64,000 nt of DNA. Source: Hsuehochloa calcarea. Its lineage: Eukaryota; Streptophyta; Magnoliopsida; Poales; Poaceae. The translations under genes were made by a program, and so were the position numbers. The stretch is taken from NCBI GenBank assembly GCA_036346395.1, contig CM070611.1:20966473-21030472 (forward strand), read 5' to 3'. How positions within the stretch are numbered: the stretch's first letter is position 1; each line of letters starts with the position of its first letter. The notes under the pieces are model-generated. The model searched no databases. It was given only the letters and a program-made list of their open reading frames with translations, and was not told the DNA's origin. Below, one piece after another: positions 45,437-57,026 of the stretch.

Positions 45437-47616
45437 AGTAACACCCATTTCAACATTGAGCACGGAATGCCACTAAACTACTATAACCATCTAATTTACA
45501 TCAACTTACTATAAAATTTCAGCAAGCATAACAACATTAAAACCCATCCACGGTCGCATTAACACAAGCATAACACTATGACAATCATAGATAGATTAGA
45601 CCTAGGAGCATAGCAAAATAATTAACCAAGATTAACATAAACCAAGCATCTATGGTTATTCAATACCATCATGTCCTAGACATAAATATTCATGTTATTC
45701 TAAAAGTTTCTCATGTCGAATGAATCAAATAATTGGGTGAAGTGCATGATTCCAAGTGTGCTAGCCCTTACCGAGTAAAACGTCATCACTGGTCACCTAA
45801 AAACAACAATAGAGCAAGAATGAGTCCAAGACTCAGCAAATACATAATAAAGCCATAAACAATAGTTTATTAACCATAATCAAAGTTATCATCATCATCC
45901 ATTTAGTTAATGCCATTATCATTCTCAAACAAACAAGCCATATTCCATATAGGTAAAGTTGCACAATTTAACAATTTACTTAGATATGCGAATGCACCAA
46001 CATGCTCATGCTCATATGCATCTCATCAGCTGATACCGGTATAGCGGAGTGTTCACCCGTCGATGACACACTCTATCCTTCACTCCCGTGAAGTCCCTAC
46101 CAAAGTAGGATTTCATTCTGAGCACTCCGGATTAGTCATGTATCTTTCTCACCGACCTCACCGGAATAGTTACATGACTTTCTCACCGACCTGGCTCGTG
46201 CAACTCCTACCATGATGAATGTAAACGATGCAACATCTTTATTTATTCATCAACATATTCCATCTCATTAACTCAATATCTCCTCCTCATTATCTCAATA
46301 TCATAATCTCATTCACTCAATGTCATCAATATCATGTATAAGAATAAGCTGAACGAAAGCATAATTAATAGCATGATAAGTAACAACAATGATTATGGTG
46401 AACAACCCATTGTTCACCACTCTACCATGTACTTGCCTTCCGCGCTGTGACGAGTTAGGAGGCAACGACGGAATTTCTCCACTCCCTGCCCCGTCGCCTA
46501 CACAAATATTTATTCGAAATAAGAATAATAAGTTATGACGTGACTACAAGCGTTTTACCATAACCCTCTATCTAATCAACATAACCAAAAACTCAAAATG
46601 ACGAATTAACTAATCAGCCAATATCGGCCCTTCTGATCAGCAGTACGAGAAAAATCGTAATTAAATATCTATAACTCCGAATGACTTGAAACCAGTGCTC
46701 AAATACTTTTAACGTAACAGGCTACGAAACTCTAGTTGGTGAAATCCTTTAATTCGGCCAAAACAGTGCCCTAAAGAACAGTTGAAAACACTAACAGATA
46801 TCTGCCCAGATTTCAGAACAGTGGTAAAGAAAATGGCATAACTTTTAATCTACAGATCCAATTGAGATGATCTTTATCAACTTGGAAAGATAATTTAAAG
46901 GGCTACAATAACCTAGTTGGGTGGAAGTTCTGAATCTGACTCTAACTAGATCAAAACCGAGGGGCAAACCGACAGTTCCAAATTCTCCGGCAGACAGGAC
47001 AGCACGCGATTAAAAATTCATATCTCCTAAACCGTAAGGTGGAATCAAGTGATCTCGGTGCCAAAAGAAAGATAATGACATCAGGAACAAAACTCTAGAA
47101 GACGAAAATACCAGATTCGGCCTCTAAGTAAATCATAATGGCCCGACAAGAAAATCTGCCAAATCACGTCAGCTCTCCTGGACAGTCGCGGTAAAACTAC
47201 CATATCTCCTAAACCGTAACTCCAAATCAGATGATCTTGGTGCCAAAAGAAAGCTAAGACCAAGGGCTACAACTTTCTAAGAGGTGAGATCATCAGAAAA
47301 CATACGGAACTTACCCAAATCTGACGAACAAAATTACTGCACTGCAGGGAGGAGGGTGGCGGCCGGTTGGAGAGGGGGAGGGGAGGGTGGCGGCTTGGGG
47401 AGGGGAAAAGGGGAAGGGGGAAGGGGTTTTAGGGTTTAGGGGGGAGAGATACCCCCCCTTTGGCCAGCCCCCTCATGGGCCACCCTGGGCTAAGGCCCAG
47501 AGTCCAGTTCTGAAAAAACAGAAAACCCTCACGAAGAAAAAACGATTCAGATTTTCCCATTAGCTCCTTCTTCTGAAACTTCTTCTAGTACGTCGATTTA
47601 CTTTTGGGGTATTACA
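45437..47616 (-). repeat. 5' LTR of the nested element
   Basis: This copy keeps the full-length homopolymers and the intact GATACCGGTATAGCGG segment near 46032. Its outer end is GGGGTATTACA next to the TGACC duplication. Its inner end has mutated from TGTAACA to CAGTAACA. Confidence 0.92.
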
Positions 47617-47621
47617 TGACC

Positions 47622-48164
47622 CGCACATTAGTGAAGCAAATAGAGAAGTCTAGAAGATAATTGATTTGCAAGCATTAGCAATCAACTGCCTGATCACTTT
47701 AGTGATTGAAGAGCGTGACCAAGTCACATGTGTCTACAAGCAATGCGTCGGAGAGGGTTGAAATACCAAAGAAAATTGAAGGTATCCCCAATCCCATCCA
47801 GATGCCTTACAATGAAAGAACGAGAACTCCGGCCCCTCGAATCCCAAGTAACCAGGTACACCTAGCGAAAAAGATAAGAAAAACTTGACACACTCGATCA
47901 CTTTGAAGTTCCGTGTCGGAAGGGAGCTGTTGAGACACAGTACGATGTGGAACCTTCAGTAAAAGGCATACTGGATTTGAATATTTCCAATGAGGGAGAC
48001 ATCAGCATGGATGTGTGCGCACACATCGGAGCTAAAAAACTAAAGGGACTTGGCACCACAATAGAAAGCATTGGTGAACAAGTAGAAGTATTAGAAGTAC
48101 CGCCCCACGAAGAAATAGCTATAAATTATGTGACCACGGGGAGAATCTATGAATAGAACAACAG
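47622..48164 (+). pseudogene. Copia integrase C-terminal linker, resumed after the nested element
   Basis: Joining across the insertion gives continuous text: the frame resumes with DPHISEANREV and continues as SVTKSHVSTSNASERVEIPK at 47709-47768. The segment 47947-48156 (GTTIESIGEQVEVLEVPP) belongs to the variable region before reverse transcriptase. Stops and shifts are present. Confidence 0.75.
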
Positions 48165-48279
48165 TCAATGTCGATATTTATTTTGCAAAAAAAATTACCA
48201 CAATCATCGATCTTGATCGAGAGCCTGCATCGCTCGCTGAATGTAAGAAAAGATCAGATTGGGAAGATGGAAGAAGACA

Positions 48280-48935
48280 ATAGAAGCAGAATTATTATCT
48301 CTGAATAAAAGAGAGTTGTTTGGGCCTATAAGCCGCACACCTCCTCATGTGCATCCGGTAGGACATAAGTGGGTATTTTTTCGAAAGAGAAAAATAAAAA
48401 CAATGAAGTTGTAAGACATAAAGTAAGGCTTGTTGCACAAGGTTGCACTCAATTACCAGGAGTCGATTATGAAGAAACTTATTCCCCGGTCATAAGCGGC
48501 ACTACCTTTAGATATTTAATCTCAATGGCAATAAACTTGAATTTAGAAATGAAATTGATGGATGTGGTAACTGCATACCTTTATGGGAACTTCGATTCGG
48601 ACTCGGACATTTATATGAAGGTACCTGAATGTATCCCTGTCCCGAACCAAGACATAACAAATAGAAATCTATACAGTGTGCAACTCAAAAAGTCACTGTA
48701 TGGACTAAAGCAATTAGGCAGAATGTGGTATAATCGCTTAAGCGACTTTCTCTTCAAGAAAGGCTACATGAATAATGAGGATTGTCCCTGTGTTTTTATA
48801 CGGCGATCGTAGGATGGATTCTGTATAATCTCAATATATATAGATGATCTGAATATCATCGGGGTCCTGGAAGATATTACGAAAGCAAGCTCTTATCTGG
48901 AGTCAGAGTTCGAAATAAAAGACTTGGGTAAAACA
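48280..48935 (+). pseudogene. Copia reverse transcriptase (RVT_2)
   Basis: Motifs in order are KVRLVAQGCTQLPGVDYEET, MDVVTAYLYG (with the catalytic aspartate), IYMKVPEC, KKSLYGLKQLGRMWYNRL and, after a frameshift near 48812, IYIDDLNIIG with the YxDD-type catalytic pair. The frame continues into DLGKTKYCLGLQLEHTPEGI. The catalytic residues are present but the frame is broken. Confidence 0.9.
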
Positions 48936-49846
48936 AAATATTGTCTAGGCTTGCAGCTTGAGCATACCCCTGAAGGGATTTTAGTACATCAGTCAACCTA
49001 CACTCAGAAAGTGTTAGAACGGGTCGGCTTTGAAAAGGTATATCCTTCGAAAGTGCCGATGGTCGGGAGATCCTTGCAGCAGGACAAGGACCCGTACAGA
49101 CCTAAAGAAGAGGGGGAGAAAGTCCTGGGACTGGAATTCTCGTACTTGAGTGCAATAGGAGCACTCATGTATTTAGCAAATTGTACTAGACTGGAAATTA
49201 CATTTGCCGTGAACCTACTAGCAAGGTATAATGCAGAACCCACCAAAAGGTATTGGCAGGGAATAAAAGGACATCTTTCGATACCTCCAAGGAAGCAAAG
49301 ATGTTGGCCTATTCTACATAAAGAACCAAGGCCTAACTAAGACTGGCTATGCAAATGTTGGGTACCTATCAGACCCACATACAGCTAAGTCGCAAACAGT
49401 CTATGTATTTCTATGTGGTGGAACTTTAATTTCATGAAAATTGTCTAAGCAAAGTCTTGTATCTACTTCGACGAACCACTCGGAAATCATAGTACTGTAC
49501 GAGGCCTCACAGAATGTTCTTGGCTTCGACGGATGATTCACCACATCCAGTAGTCATGTGGATTGAATATCGCACAAATCCCCACTGTTATATATGAGAT
49601 AATGCAGCTTGTGTTGTACAAGTGCAGATGGGTTATGTGAAGAGTTCTCTCACTAAGCATATCAACTCCAAGTTCTTCTATGCTCATGAATTGCAAAAGA
49701 TGGACGAAATTAAAGTACTGCATACTAAGTTATGTGAAAATCCTACAGATTTATTCACTAGGTCACTTCCAGCGTCTAGCTTTGAAAGATGCATAGGTGG
49801 AATTGGAATGATGAGACTTAGAGAAGTGCAAAATTCAAGGGGATAA
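48924..49846 (+). pseudogene. Copia RT C-terminus and RNase H
   Basis: HQSTYTQKVLERVGFEK, SAIGALMYLANCTRLEITFA and VNLLARYNAEPTKRYW are the connection region. After 49340 the RNase H is fragmented. Its C-terminal end is recognisable at 49622-49846 (HINSKFFYAHELQ, NPTDLFTRSLPASSFERCI and IGMMRLREVQ). This is the normal end of a plant copia polyprotein, about 250 bp before the 3' LTR. Confidence 0.88.
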
Positions 49847-50098
49847 TCTTCATGAACTCTTTATTAAAGTTTGATCATGAAGATCGACTACCCAAAGAAT
49901 AAAGATTAAATAAAATAGGGTGGATTGTACCCTTTTTTCCTTGACGAGTTTTTCTGAAGTTTCCCAGCTAAGGTTTTTAATGAGGCAATTCGTGCAGTGC
50001 TGCAGAACGTGTATCATGTTTCTCTAAAAGTTTTCCCACTGGATTTTTATGGATTTTTGATGAGATATGAACATGATGGATGAGTGCCCAAGGGAGAG

Positions 50099-50355
50099 TG
50101 TCAAGAAATCGGGCCCAGGCTGGGAGTCCTGGCCCAAGGTGGGCTCCTCAGCCATGCTAGCCTATATAAAGGAGGGGGACCCCAACCATTGTACTACAGT
50201 TTTAAGAAGAGCGATAAAGAGAAGCCAGAAGTCCACTCATATCTATGTGTTCAATTTACTATTGTGTTCTTCTGTTCTTGCATTGTTCTTACAATTCTGA
50301 GTTTGTCTACGAGGTAATCGCTCAGATTGGACTCGCTAGCGACGGTTCCTCAATA
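50099..50355 (+). repeat. 3' LTR of the copia element
   Basis: Starts TGTCAAGAAATCGGGCCC after the polypurine tract. A TATA box (TATATAAA, 50163-50170) lies inside, and the end GGTTCCTCAA matches the 5' LTR end at 35372-35384. The shared part covers about 155 bp (GATAAAGAGAAGCCAGAAG onward). Confidence 0.85.
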
Positions 50356-51290
50356 GGATTTTGGTCCATTCCGTGAAGAGGAGAGAGAAAAAATAGAAGG
50401 AAGCAAGAGGAAGAGGGGAAGGGCAGAGCCACGTTAGTGCCATATCAGCATGCAATGCCTGCTTGGGTTGATTTTGACATAGATGATCCACTTAGATATC
50501 TCAACGGGTACAAACGAATCTCTCCATCTGTCAAGTTAATCGACTTAGTTGATCTCACCACAGAAGTTTAGGACCATGCCATGCAATTTACTCTTATATT
50601 CTAGAGAAAATTACTCTTATAGCACTGTCATTCCTGCTCGACAAGGCCATCCGCCACAGCCATATCTTGTGCTTAGATCTCTCCTTGCCAGGAGCTCGTC
50701 AGATCTAGCGAGGCCAAGGCCAAAGGAGGTGGGGAGGCGGATGGTGAGTGGAGGGCCAGCGACGAGGCGACATTGTGAGGTGGAGGCATGGAAACGGGCT
50801 AGCTGCCGCTGCCCCCTCCACGGAGCCTAGTTTGTTCTAGCCTCTTTCCTATTTTGTTGTTGATTTGTCTCGGCTGTTGCATCTTTGTTACAAAAATGTT
50901 GCAACAATTATTTTCGAATATTGTCATTGTTAGTTTCAAATGTTGTAGTTTTGTAACATCATATATTTGTTTTGATTGGGATATTTGAACTAGATTTGTC
51001 TCAACTGGTTCATCTTTGTTACAAAAATGTTGTAACAATTATTTTCGAATGTTGTCGCTGTTAGTTTCAAATGTTGCAGTTTTGTAACATCATATGTTTG
51101 TTTTGATTAGGATATTTGAACAAGTTTTAAAACATATATACGTTTAGTATTAATGAGTTCATCCATTTTTGGGATGAGAAGATGATATCCCCTTTTTTTC
51201 TAGACACCACACTGTTATTTGCATTTTTGTTGCACAAGTCGATCACAATTATTGCACATATTGGTTGTCGAATATTGATGAATCTATGAA
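50356..51290. other. Mixed repeat debris with a 131-bp tandem duplication
   Basis: A purine-rich stretch (50376-50430) and a short GC-rich segment (50640-50830) show no domain. Copies starting GATTTGTCTC at 50862 and 50993 form a two-unit tandem repeat to about 51124, each with TTACAAAAATGTTG followed by TTTTGTAACATCAT. No gene is supported. Confidence 0.6.
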
Positions 51291-52054
51291 TAGTTGTACA
51301 TTCATAAACATTATTGCATATGAGAAGGTGATTATGTTGATCACAACTCCACGGGAGTGGAGGAGGTCCCCAATCCTTGAGGAGGACGGGCATAAGAGTG
51401 AACATTATCATGAGTGTTCACTCAAGCTATACTGGTATATGCGAAAGAAGTACATGTGGACATATAGTGTAGAGATGCATTGTATGAAAAGTATTTGATG
51501 TGAGTATATGAGAATAAAGAGAAGATAATTGAAGAATTGAGCATAAAAATAAAGAAAAAAGAACAATTGATATTGATGATAATATTGTTTACTACTGATT
51601 AAGCATTTTTTATTGTTTATTATTATGCTTGCTGAGTTGTGAACTCACATTGCTCTACTATTGTTTTTAGGTGACCGTTGATGACGTTGGTCATGGGAAG
51701 GGCTAGCACTCACTTGGATTTACGCCATTTACTCAATCACAAGAACTATTGATCATGAGATAGTTTATTAGTGTGATAAATTACTATTGGAAATAGATAT
51801 TATTGCTTAGTCTTAGTTGATTATTTATTAAACATATCTGATTGGTTTGGTTATGCGTTGATCTTTGTTTATTGTTGTGGCATGCTTCCTATGAATTAAT
51901 TATCCATGATTTCTTTTTAGTTAACCTTGTGTTATTATGACCTGTGCACATGTTTTATCTTTGATATGTTTGCTGTATTTTTATGATGATTGTTGTTAGA
52001 ATTGATAGCTAGGTTAGTTTAGTTGCATTCTGGGCTCCATGTTGGGCCGGGTAT
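51291..52054 (+). mobile_element. Truncated LTR of the 2-kb LTR group
   Basis: The right end reads GGGCTCCATGTTGGGCCGGG, the complement of the TGTAACACCCCAGCCC start of the minus-strand LTRs, but the last TGTTACA is lost. It contains GTGAACATT/GAGTGTTCAC with GCTATACTGGTAT (51398-51437), and TGAGTTGTGAACTCA near 51634 followed by TTGTTTTTAGGTGACC. The left part is missing. Confidence 0.7.
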
Positions 52055-53373
52055 TCTGAAGAAAATACCTCATGAAGATGCTCATCATGAAGATAAAAAC
52101 CCCAGCAACTTAATATGCGCATATTACAATGATGGGAATGAGGAATGGCCAAGAATCTTTTATTTAGGAAATGATAAAAATCTAATTAACACTGAGATAC
52201 CCCCAATTTGGAGGATATGGGAGAAAATTTGTCGACAAACACTTTGCCTCTAGAATGGATAAAGTTTTCTCTTACGAGAACACGTATCCGGAACCAAAGT
52301 CCATGACCGATCGCTTGAAGCGTTCATATCGAGTCACATAATGAAAGCATATGAGGCTGAACCATAATTGCTAAATAAAAATCTTGGAACCAGCTAATTC
52401 AGACTTGATGAGTCATTATGAATATAATAAAGTGGTAAAAGTTATAGTTCAAAGGTCCCTGTAGAGACTGTTACTCTCCTATTATAAATGAAATAATGTT
52501 TCGTTGCATAATAATTCTGGCAAATGACATGAACAAATAAATAAAATATATAGTTAATGGTTTCTGAAAATCCTTAACGAGATCCTTGAAAGACTCAAAA
52601 TTCTTAGAAAAGGAAACAAAATCGCAATATATAGAAAACTCAAATCCAATAGTCTCTTACCTGTAGTAAGAGCATCTCTGGGAAGAGAAAGCATCTCACT
52701 GAAGGAAACTTATCTTACTAGTCGATCTCTTAATCACGCCAATGATCATATGATCCCTAGAAGTGAACAAAGACCCATCAAAACCTGAAAGAATGTAACG
52801 AGGAACCTAAAGATCAGAAGTGCGCTAAATAAGCACCCATAAAGTGCATCTTCCACAAGAAATTAATGGAATGGTGGTTTCCTATAGTACCATGAAGGTA
52901 CAACATACATGGGTGATATTAGCAATTAATCCCCTAAATACCAACACTAAGACTGGTTATATTTTAATCTAGAGTGGTACAATTATACGTTATAGTTCTG
53001 CAGAACAGACTATTGGTTGTAATTTTAACCACCAAGAGATAGTTACAAAATATTACGACCTTAAAATGTTTTGATAAATCGTATCCAAAAGGCATACGAC
53101 TTTGCAACTAATATTACCCCATATCCTCTATAAGGATAATCTACTTGTGTTGCACAACCAAATAGTGGTATTTGATAAGTTAAGTATGTTACTCCCGAAT
53201 AATATTTATCCAAAAATCTCTACATGAGTAATATGATATTTGTATGTAAAACTAAGAACTATGATAATCCAGTAGATTTTATTAGCATATCCTTGCCTAT
53301 ATTCATTTGCAAAAAACATGTATGAAAGACATTAGAGCAATAAGACTTCAACAGAAGTTGCCTTCATGGGCAG
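52055..53373 (+). pseudogene. Highly decayed Ty1/copia pol remnant
   Basis: The best evidence is the C-terminal end at about 53246-53340, where YDNPVDFISISLPIFIC and the following KKHV resemble the DNPADLFTKSLP...KK(H/C)V ending of copia RNase H. Upstream, many stops interrupt protein-like text (for example RLKRSYRV near 52315). It lies directly before the Tat-type LTR, which apparently inserted at its end. Confidence 0.5.
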
Positions 53374-53491
53374 TGACGAGGATCTAATAATCCTCATTTT
53401 ATCTTTTATCTATAATTCTTATTATGGGTAAATATGATGTCACATAGTCCCCAGAAGTACCCCTTATATTTACAAGGGAGAGACCTACCAA

Positions 53492-53690
53492 GTGATTGTA
53501 AGATCTTCTACAATCACCCCCATAGTCGTAAGTCTTACTACGACTATATCATGGTCGTAAGTCCTTCTACGACCACTACCTGGTCGTAAGTCTTTCTACG
53601 ACCACTACCTAGTCGTAAGTCCTTCTACGACTATTGCACAGTCGTAAGCTCTACTACGACTTATACCCAGTCGTAAGTCATACTACGACC
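53492..53690 (+). repeat. Seven-unit hairpin array with 29-bp period
   Basis: GTCGTAAG begins at 53525, 53554, 53583, 53612, 53641 and 53670, an exact 29-bp spacing, preceded by a diverged unit at about 53494. Every unit is an inverted repeat (GTCGTAAG, about 5 bases, CTACGAC), so each can form a hairpin. It lies about 250 bp upstream of the TATA box, in U3. Confidence 0.95.
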
Positions 53691-53938
53691 AAGTAAACCA
53701 CGACCACCTTATAATCAAACCTACAAGCGAGTGGGTCCAATTGATTAAGGAATCCGAACGGTCCATACGCACTACTATTCTGGGTAGTAATAGTGCTTAA
53801 ATACCACATTACCTCTGAATGATAACTGCCAGACGGCGTGAAGAAGCCAATGCGCCGGTAATTACTGCCATCATGCGCCCATTACTGGCTCAATTAAGGC
53901 GCCTCATTTGCAGGACAAAACGGCTACTTCTTCACGAC

Positions 53939-53946
53939 TATATAAA
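53939..53946 (+). promoter_or_regulatory. TATA box of the Tat LTR
   Basis: TATATAAA lies downstream of the hairpin array and about 260 bp before the LTR end, the expected place for the U3 promoter. The reverse-oriented copy of the LTR keeps TATATAAAGGC (about 16941-16951). Confidence 0.6.
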
Positions 53947-54341
53947 GACATCAATCGAGGGTGAAAGGAGGCGAAACAGAGCGGTGTCAAGGAGAAACAC
54001 AAGCATCGCTCTCTAATAGTCTTAGCTTCTTGCTTGGTCATCGAGAATACAGTCAATACCATACACACACAGGAGTAGGGTTGTTATTCTCCTCGGAGAA
54101 GGCCTGAACCTGTCTAAATATACCGTGTCAACCACTCTGCGTGATTTCATCTTTAGGAGACCCCCCGAATAAAATAATCTTTACGTAAGATCGGTTCTAA
54201 TACACCGGCTGGTTGGCGCCGACCGTGGGGATCTTCCGGTAATCTCTTGTCAACATACTCTCTTTTTCCAATCTCATGCAATCATGGCGTGAGAATGGAA
54301 CGAGGAGAACTGTTTGACTTGGCGATTACGCAGACGTCGAC

Positions 54342-56164
54342 ATGGATGCGGTTTCGACTACGAGCCGAGTGATGCATCCGCTGATGGTGATGTTGCCTCC
54401 GGAGATCATTCTCCAGAAAACCATCCCATCAATGGAGTTGAGGAGGGATCCTTATCCCCCACAACGATACGTCCAACAGAGGAGCCAATTCCCTCAAAGG
54501 ACAAGGGTCAATCTGACCAGAACCGCACCCAGGAGGACCCACGACACGACGAGAGTTATTCCTCCAAGTGTCCAAGTCCCCTCAGCGGTCCGACCGGTGA
54601 GACAAGTTCGAGAGCCACCATTCCAAGACTCCACCAACATCGGTGATCCTCTCTCTCAGGGTAACTCCAGAGAGGGTGGGATCAAACATGCTTTTCCTGC
54701 AAATTCGACCGTCTCTCCGCAGATCTCATTTGCGGACGGAGACAGTTATAACCTAGAGTTCCCCTACCTGGAGGGGATTGCTCCAAGTCGCCAGATGGTG
54801 TCTCTCGAGCACTCCTCAAGCGGGGAGGATTCGAGCGCAAGTGAGAATCATCAACGGGAGGTCTTCGTCCTTCCCTCAAATCAGGGTCAGCCTCATGGAG
54901 GCCGAGATAGGAACACTCCCCGAAGATCACACACTGCGCCCCCTCGTGGTAATGGCAAGGGCACCACCGTGACAGACGTAACCAACACTGATGGCGAGGA
55001 AATCCTCGACATTCTCGCACTCCATTGAGAAGGCCTCAAGGATCTGATGAGGAGAATTTTGAGGCCATCCGACGGAAGAAGATTGCAGCCCAGAAGAATC
55101 TACCGGGGCGCATTCAACATCAGTCGAAGGGGGTACAAGAACTCCAGGATATCAACGACTTGCTCGAAAATCCCAATCAAGAGCTTGCTCGAACGCCAGG
55201 GTACGATCTCTTTGCTGAAGAGATTGCACAAAGGCTTCGAACCGTGATGATAAGACTGGAAGTACCTCGTCGACATCATTCAGGTAGTCGTAGCAATGCG
55301 ACTTCCTCAGCTACCAGTCAATCAAATATTTCACCACGTAAAAATCGATATGGTCATAAGCCGCATCGATCCCCTACTCGGAGAAATACATTTCGATTGG
55401 CTGATGATCAAGAAACCCCTCGGAGAGGTGATCATTCACCACTTCGACAAAGAAATCCACAACGGATGGAGTACAAGGAGTATTCCTCTCGTAGAGCTGA
55501 AGCCTACTACAGGACAGGTCAGCCTGTTGCTGGGTATCGTCGTATACGATCACCTGGTGACATTAACCCTTCTTTCCTGCAAAGAAGGCGTCAAGAAGTA
55601 ATTACCGGATGCCGGGCATTTTCGCCTGACCTTCGAGCAGTTCGCTGGCCACCTCATTTTCGACCAGTGAACATGGAGAAGTTTGATGGATCTCAAAATC
55701 CCATCGAATTTTTTCAGATCTATACAACAGCTGTCCGAGCAGCAGGAGGAGGAGAGCATGTAATGGCGAATTACCTTCCGACTGTGCTTGAAGGATCCGC
55801 TCGATCGTGGTTATTAAACCAACCACTCGAGTCGATCTACTCTTGGCAACACCTCTGCGATCTTCTGGTAGCGAATTCCAAGGCACATACAACCGCCCGG
55901 AAGGAAGACGACTTGCACCGGATAAAACAGAACAACAACGAGACTTTGCGTCAATTCATCAAACGCTTTAGTCAGGTTCGTAACTCAATTCCGGAAATTT
56001 CTGACTCATCTGTGATCAGGGCTTTTAAGCAAGGAGTCCGTAGTAGAAGGATAACAGAGGATATTGCTTTGAATCCTCCCAACACTGTTGCCGAGCTCTT
56101 CGAGATGGCCGATCGATATGCGACTGCTTCTGAGGTGGTCGAGTGGAACAACACTATTGATTGA
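54342..56164 (+). pseudogene. Tat gag
   Basis: Two frames, 54342-55028 and 55029-56164, form one gag broken by a frameshift. The capsid part has PVNMEKFDGSQNPIEFFQIY, GSARSWLLNQPLESIYSWQH, LHRIKQNNNETLRQFIKRF and IPEISDSSVIRAFKQGV, the signature of Tat-type Retrotrans_gag. The N-terminus is low-complexity, Arg/Ser/Pro-rich. It stops with TGA at 56162. The following zinc-knuckle region (about 56340-56480) is degraded. Confidence 0.85.
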
Positions 56165-56275
56165 GAAACGTACACTCCTCGAGAGCCAGGTGAAGTTGGT
56201 AAGGATAAGAAAGCAAAGAAGTCCAAGAAGAAAATAAAAAGTCAAAAACCACAAACCAGTGGTTTCAAGGAGGTC

Positions 56276-56858
56276 TTGGCCGTGAAAGATAAAGAGCCCC
56301 GAACCACCAAGTCGTACCCTGATCAAGGCAAAGGTAAGCGCCCTGATCGTAGGAACGACAAACCAAGGTGGTGTCCTTTTCATAAAAGGAAGGACATGAC
56401 CTCCATAGAATCGCCGAAGTTTTCCAAAGAAAGCTCGAGGACTACTACAACGGCAAGGGCCACTCCCCACTCTCGAGCAAGTAGGGAATACGAGTGGCCA
56501 AAAGTCATCGGAGGATGATGAAGAGATGCCGTTCCAAGATCCGCAACATACCGTAAAGCATATCTACGGAGGATCATCGACATACGAGTCGAAACGACAA
56601 CTCAAAGCTGCCGGACGAGAGGTAAACTCTATAGATGCTCCTCTTGTCAATAACTTACCGAAGTGGTCGGAAATTACCATTTCTTTCGAGAAGGGTGATT
56701 GTCCGATCACTTCGAATCGATCAGGTCGATATCCGATTGTGGTCGAACCCACCATCAACAACTGTCGGGTCAATCGAGTGTTAGTTGATGGTGGCGCCTT
56801 CCTGAATATACTATTTACTAATGCCCTAGACGAAATGCAAGTACCGGGACAAAGGTAA
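56276..56858 (+). pseudogene. Tat zinc-knuckle region and aspartic protease
   Basis: KPRWCPFHKRKDM keeps part of a knuckle. From 56526 the translation reads KRQLKAAGREVNSI, ITSNRSGRYPIVVEPTIN and NRVLVDGGAFLNILF. The catalytic loop D-G-G replaces the usual D-T/S-G, as is common in Tat proteases (VDGGSS). The frame ends at 56858 and protease C-terminal text continues in other frames to about 57190. Confidence 0.8.
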
Positions 56859-57026
56859 GACTGATGCGATACTCTTTCATGGAATCGCATCGGTCTTCGC
56901 CGCACCCATTGGCCAAGTTTCTCTTCCTTAAACATTTGGCTCACCAAATAATTTCAGGGATCGAGAAGTTTCCTTTGATGTGGTCGATTTCGATCGACAT
57001 ATAACGCCATACTCGGACGACCAACT

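Larger units (their letters stand above)
39459..47616 (-). mobile_element. Non-coding LTR element inserted in the copia pol
   Basis: Two 2.16-2.18-kb LTRs (39459-41621 and 45437-47616) flank a 3.8-kb interior. TGACC occurs at 39454-39458 and 47617-47621, a perfect 5-bp duplication. A polypurine tract (AAGGGGTAGAA, minus strand, 41622-41632) abuts the left LTR. A degraded primer-binding site (TTAGTATCGAGCGGG, minus strand, about 45420-45434) abuts the right one, so the element is on the minus strand. The interior has no frame above 90 codons and no domain I can read. It is a LARD-type or fully decayed gypsy element. Confidence 0.9.
35231..50355 (+). mobile_element. Degenerate Ty1/copia element, split by a nested insertion
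   Basis: A partial 5' LTR (35231-35384) is followed by AGTTATCAGCACGA, a Met-tRNA-type copia primer-binding site (35385-35398). A long leader, gag, protease, integrase, reverse transcriptase and RNase H follow. A polypurine tract (CCCAAGGGAGAG, 50087-50098) precedes the 3' LTR (50099-about 50355). The domain order PR-IN-RT-RH defines Ty1/copia. The reading frames carry many stops. The body is interrupted at 39459-47616 by another LTR element. The 5' LTR lacks the first about 100 bp present in the 3' LTR, so the left end is truncated or rearranged. Confidence 0.88.
53374..54204 (+). repeat. 5' LTR of the Tat element
   Basis: Starts TGACGAGGATCTAATAATCC and ends TCTAATACA. It contains the seven-unit hairpin array, a TATA box (TATATAAA, 53939-53946) and GGAGTAGGGTTGTTATTCTCC (54074-54094). 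The reverse-oriented relative at 14240-17460 fixes both ends. Confidence 0.85.

Noticed and set aside
41098..47263. Identical 60-residue frame present twice (41098-41280 and 47081-47263, minus)
   Set aside because: It lies at the same place in the two LTRs of one element and is simply repeated non-coding DNA.
53492..53690. Regular short repeats with 29-bp spacing, resembling a CRISPR array
   Set aside because: The setting is a plant LTR, there are no unique spacers of constant length between identical repeats, and each unit is itself a hairpin. No cas genes exist here.
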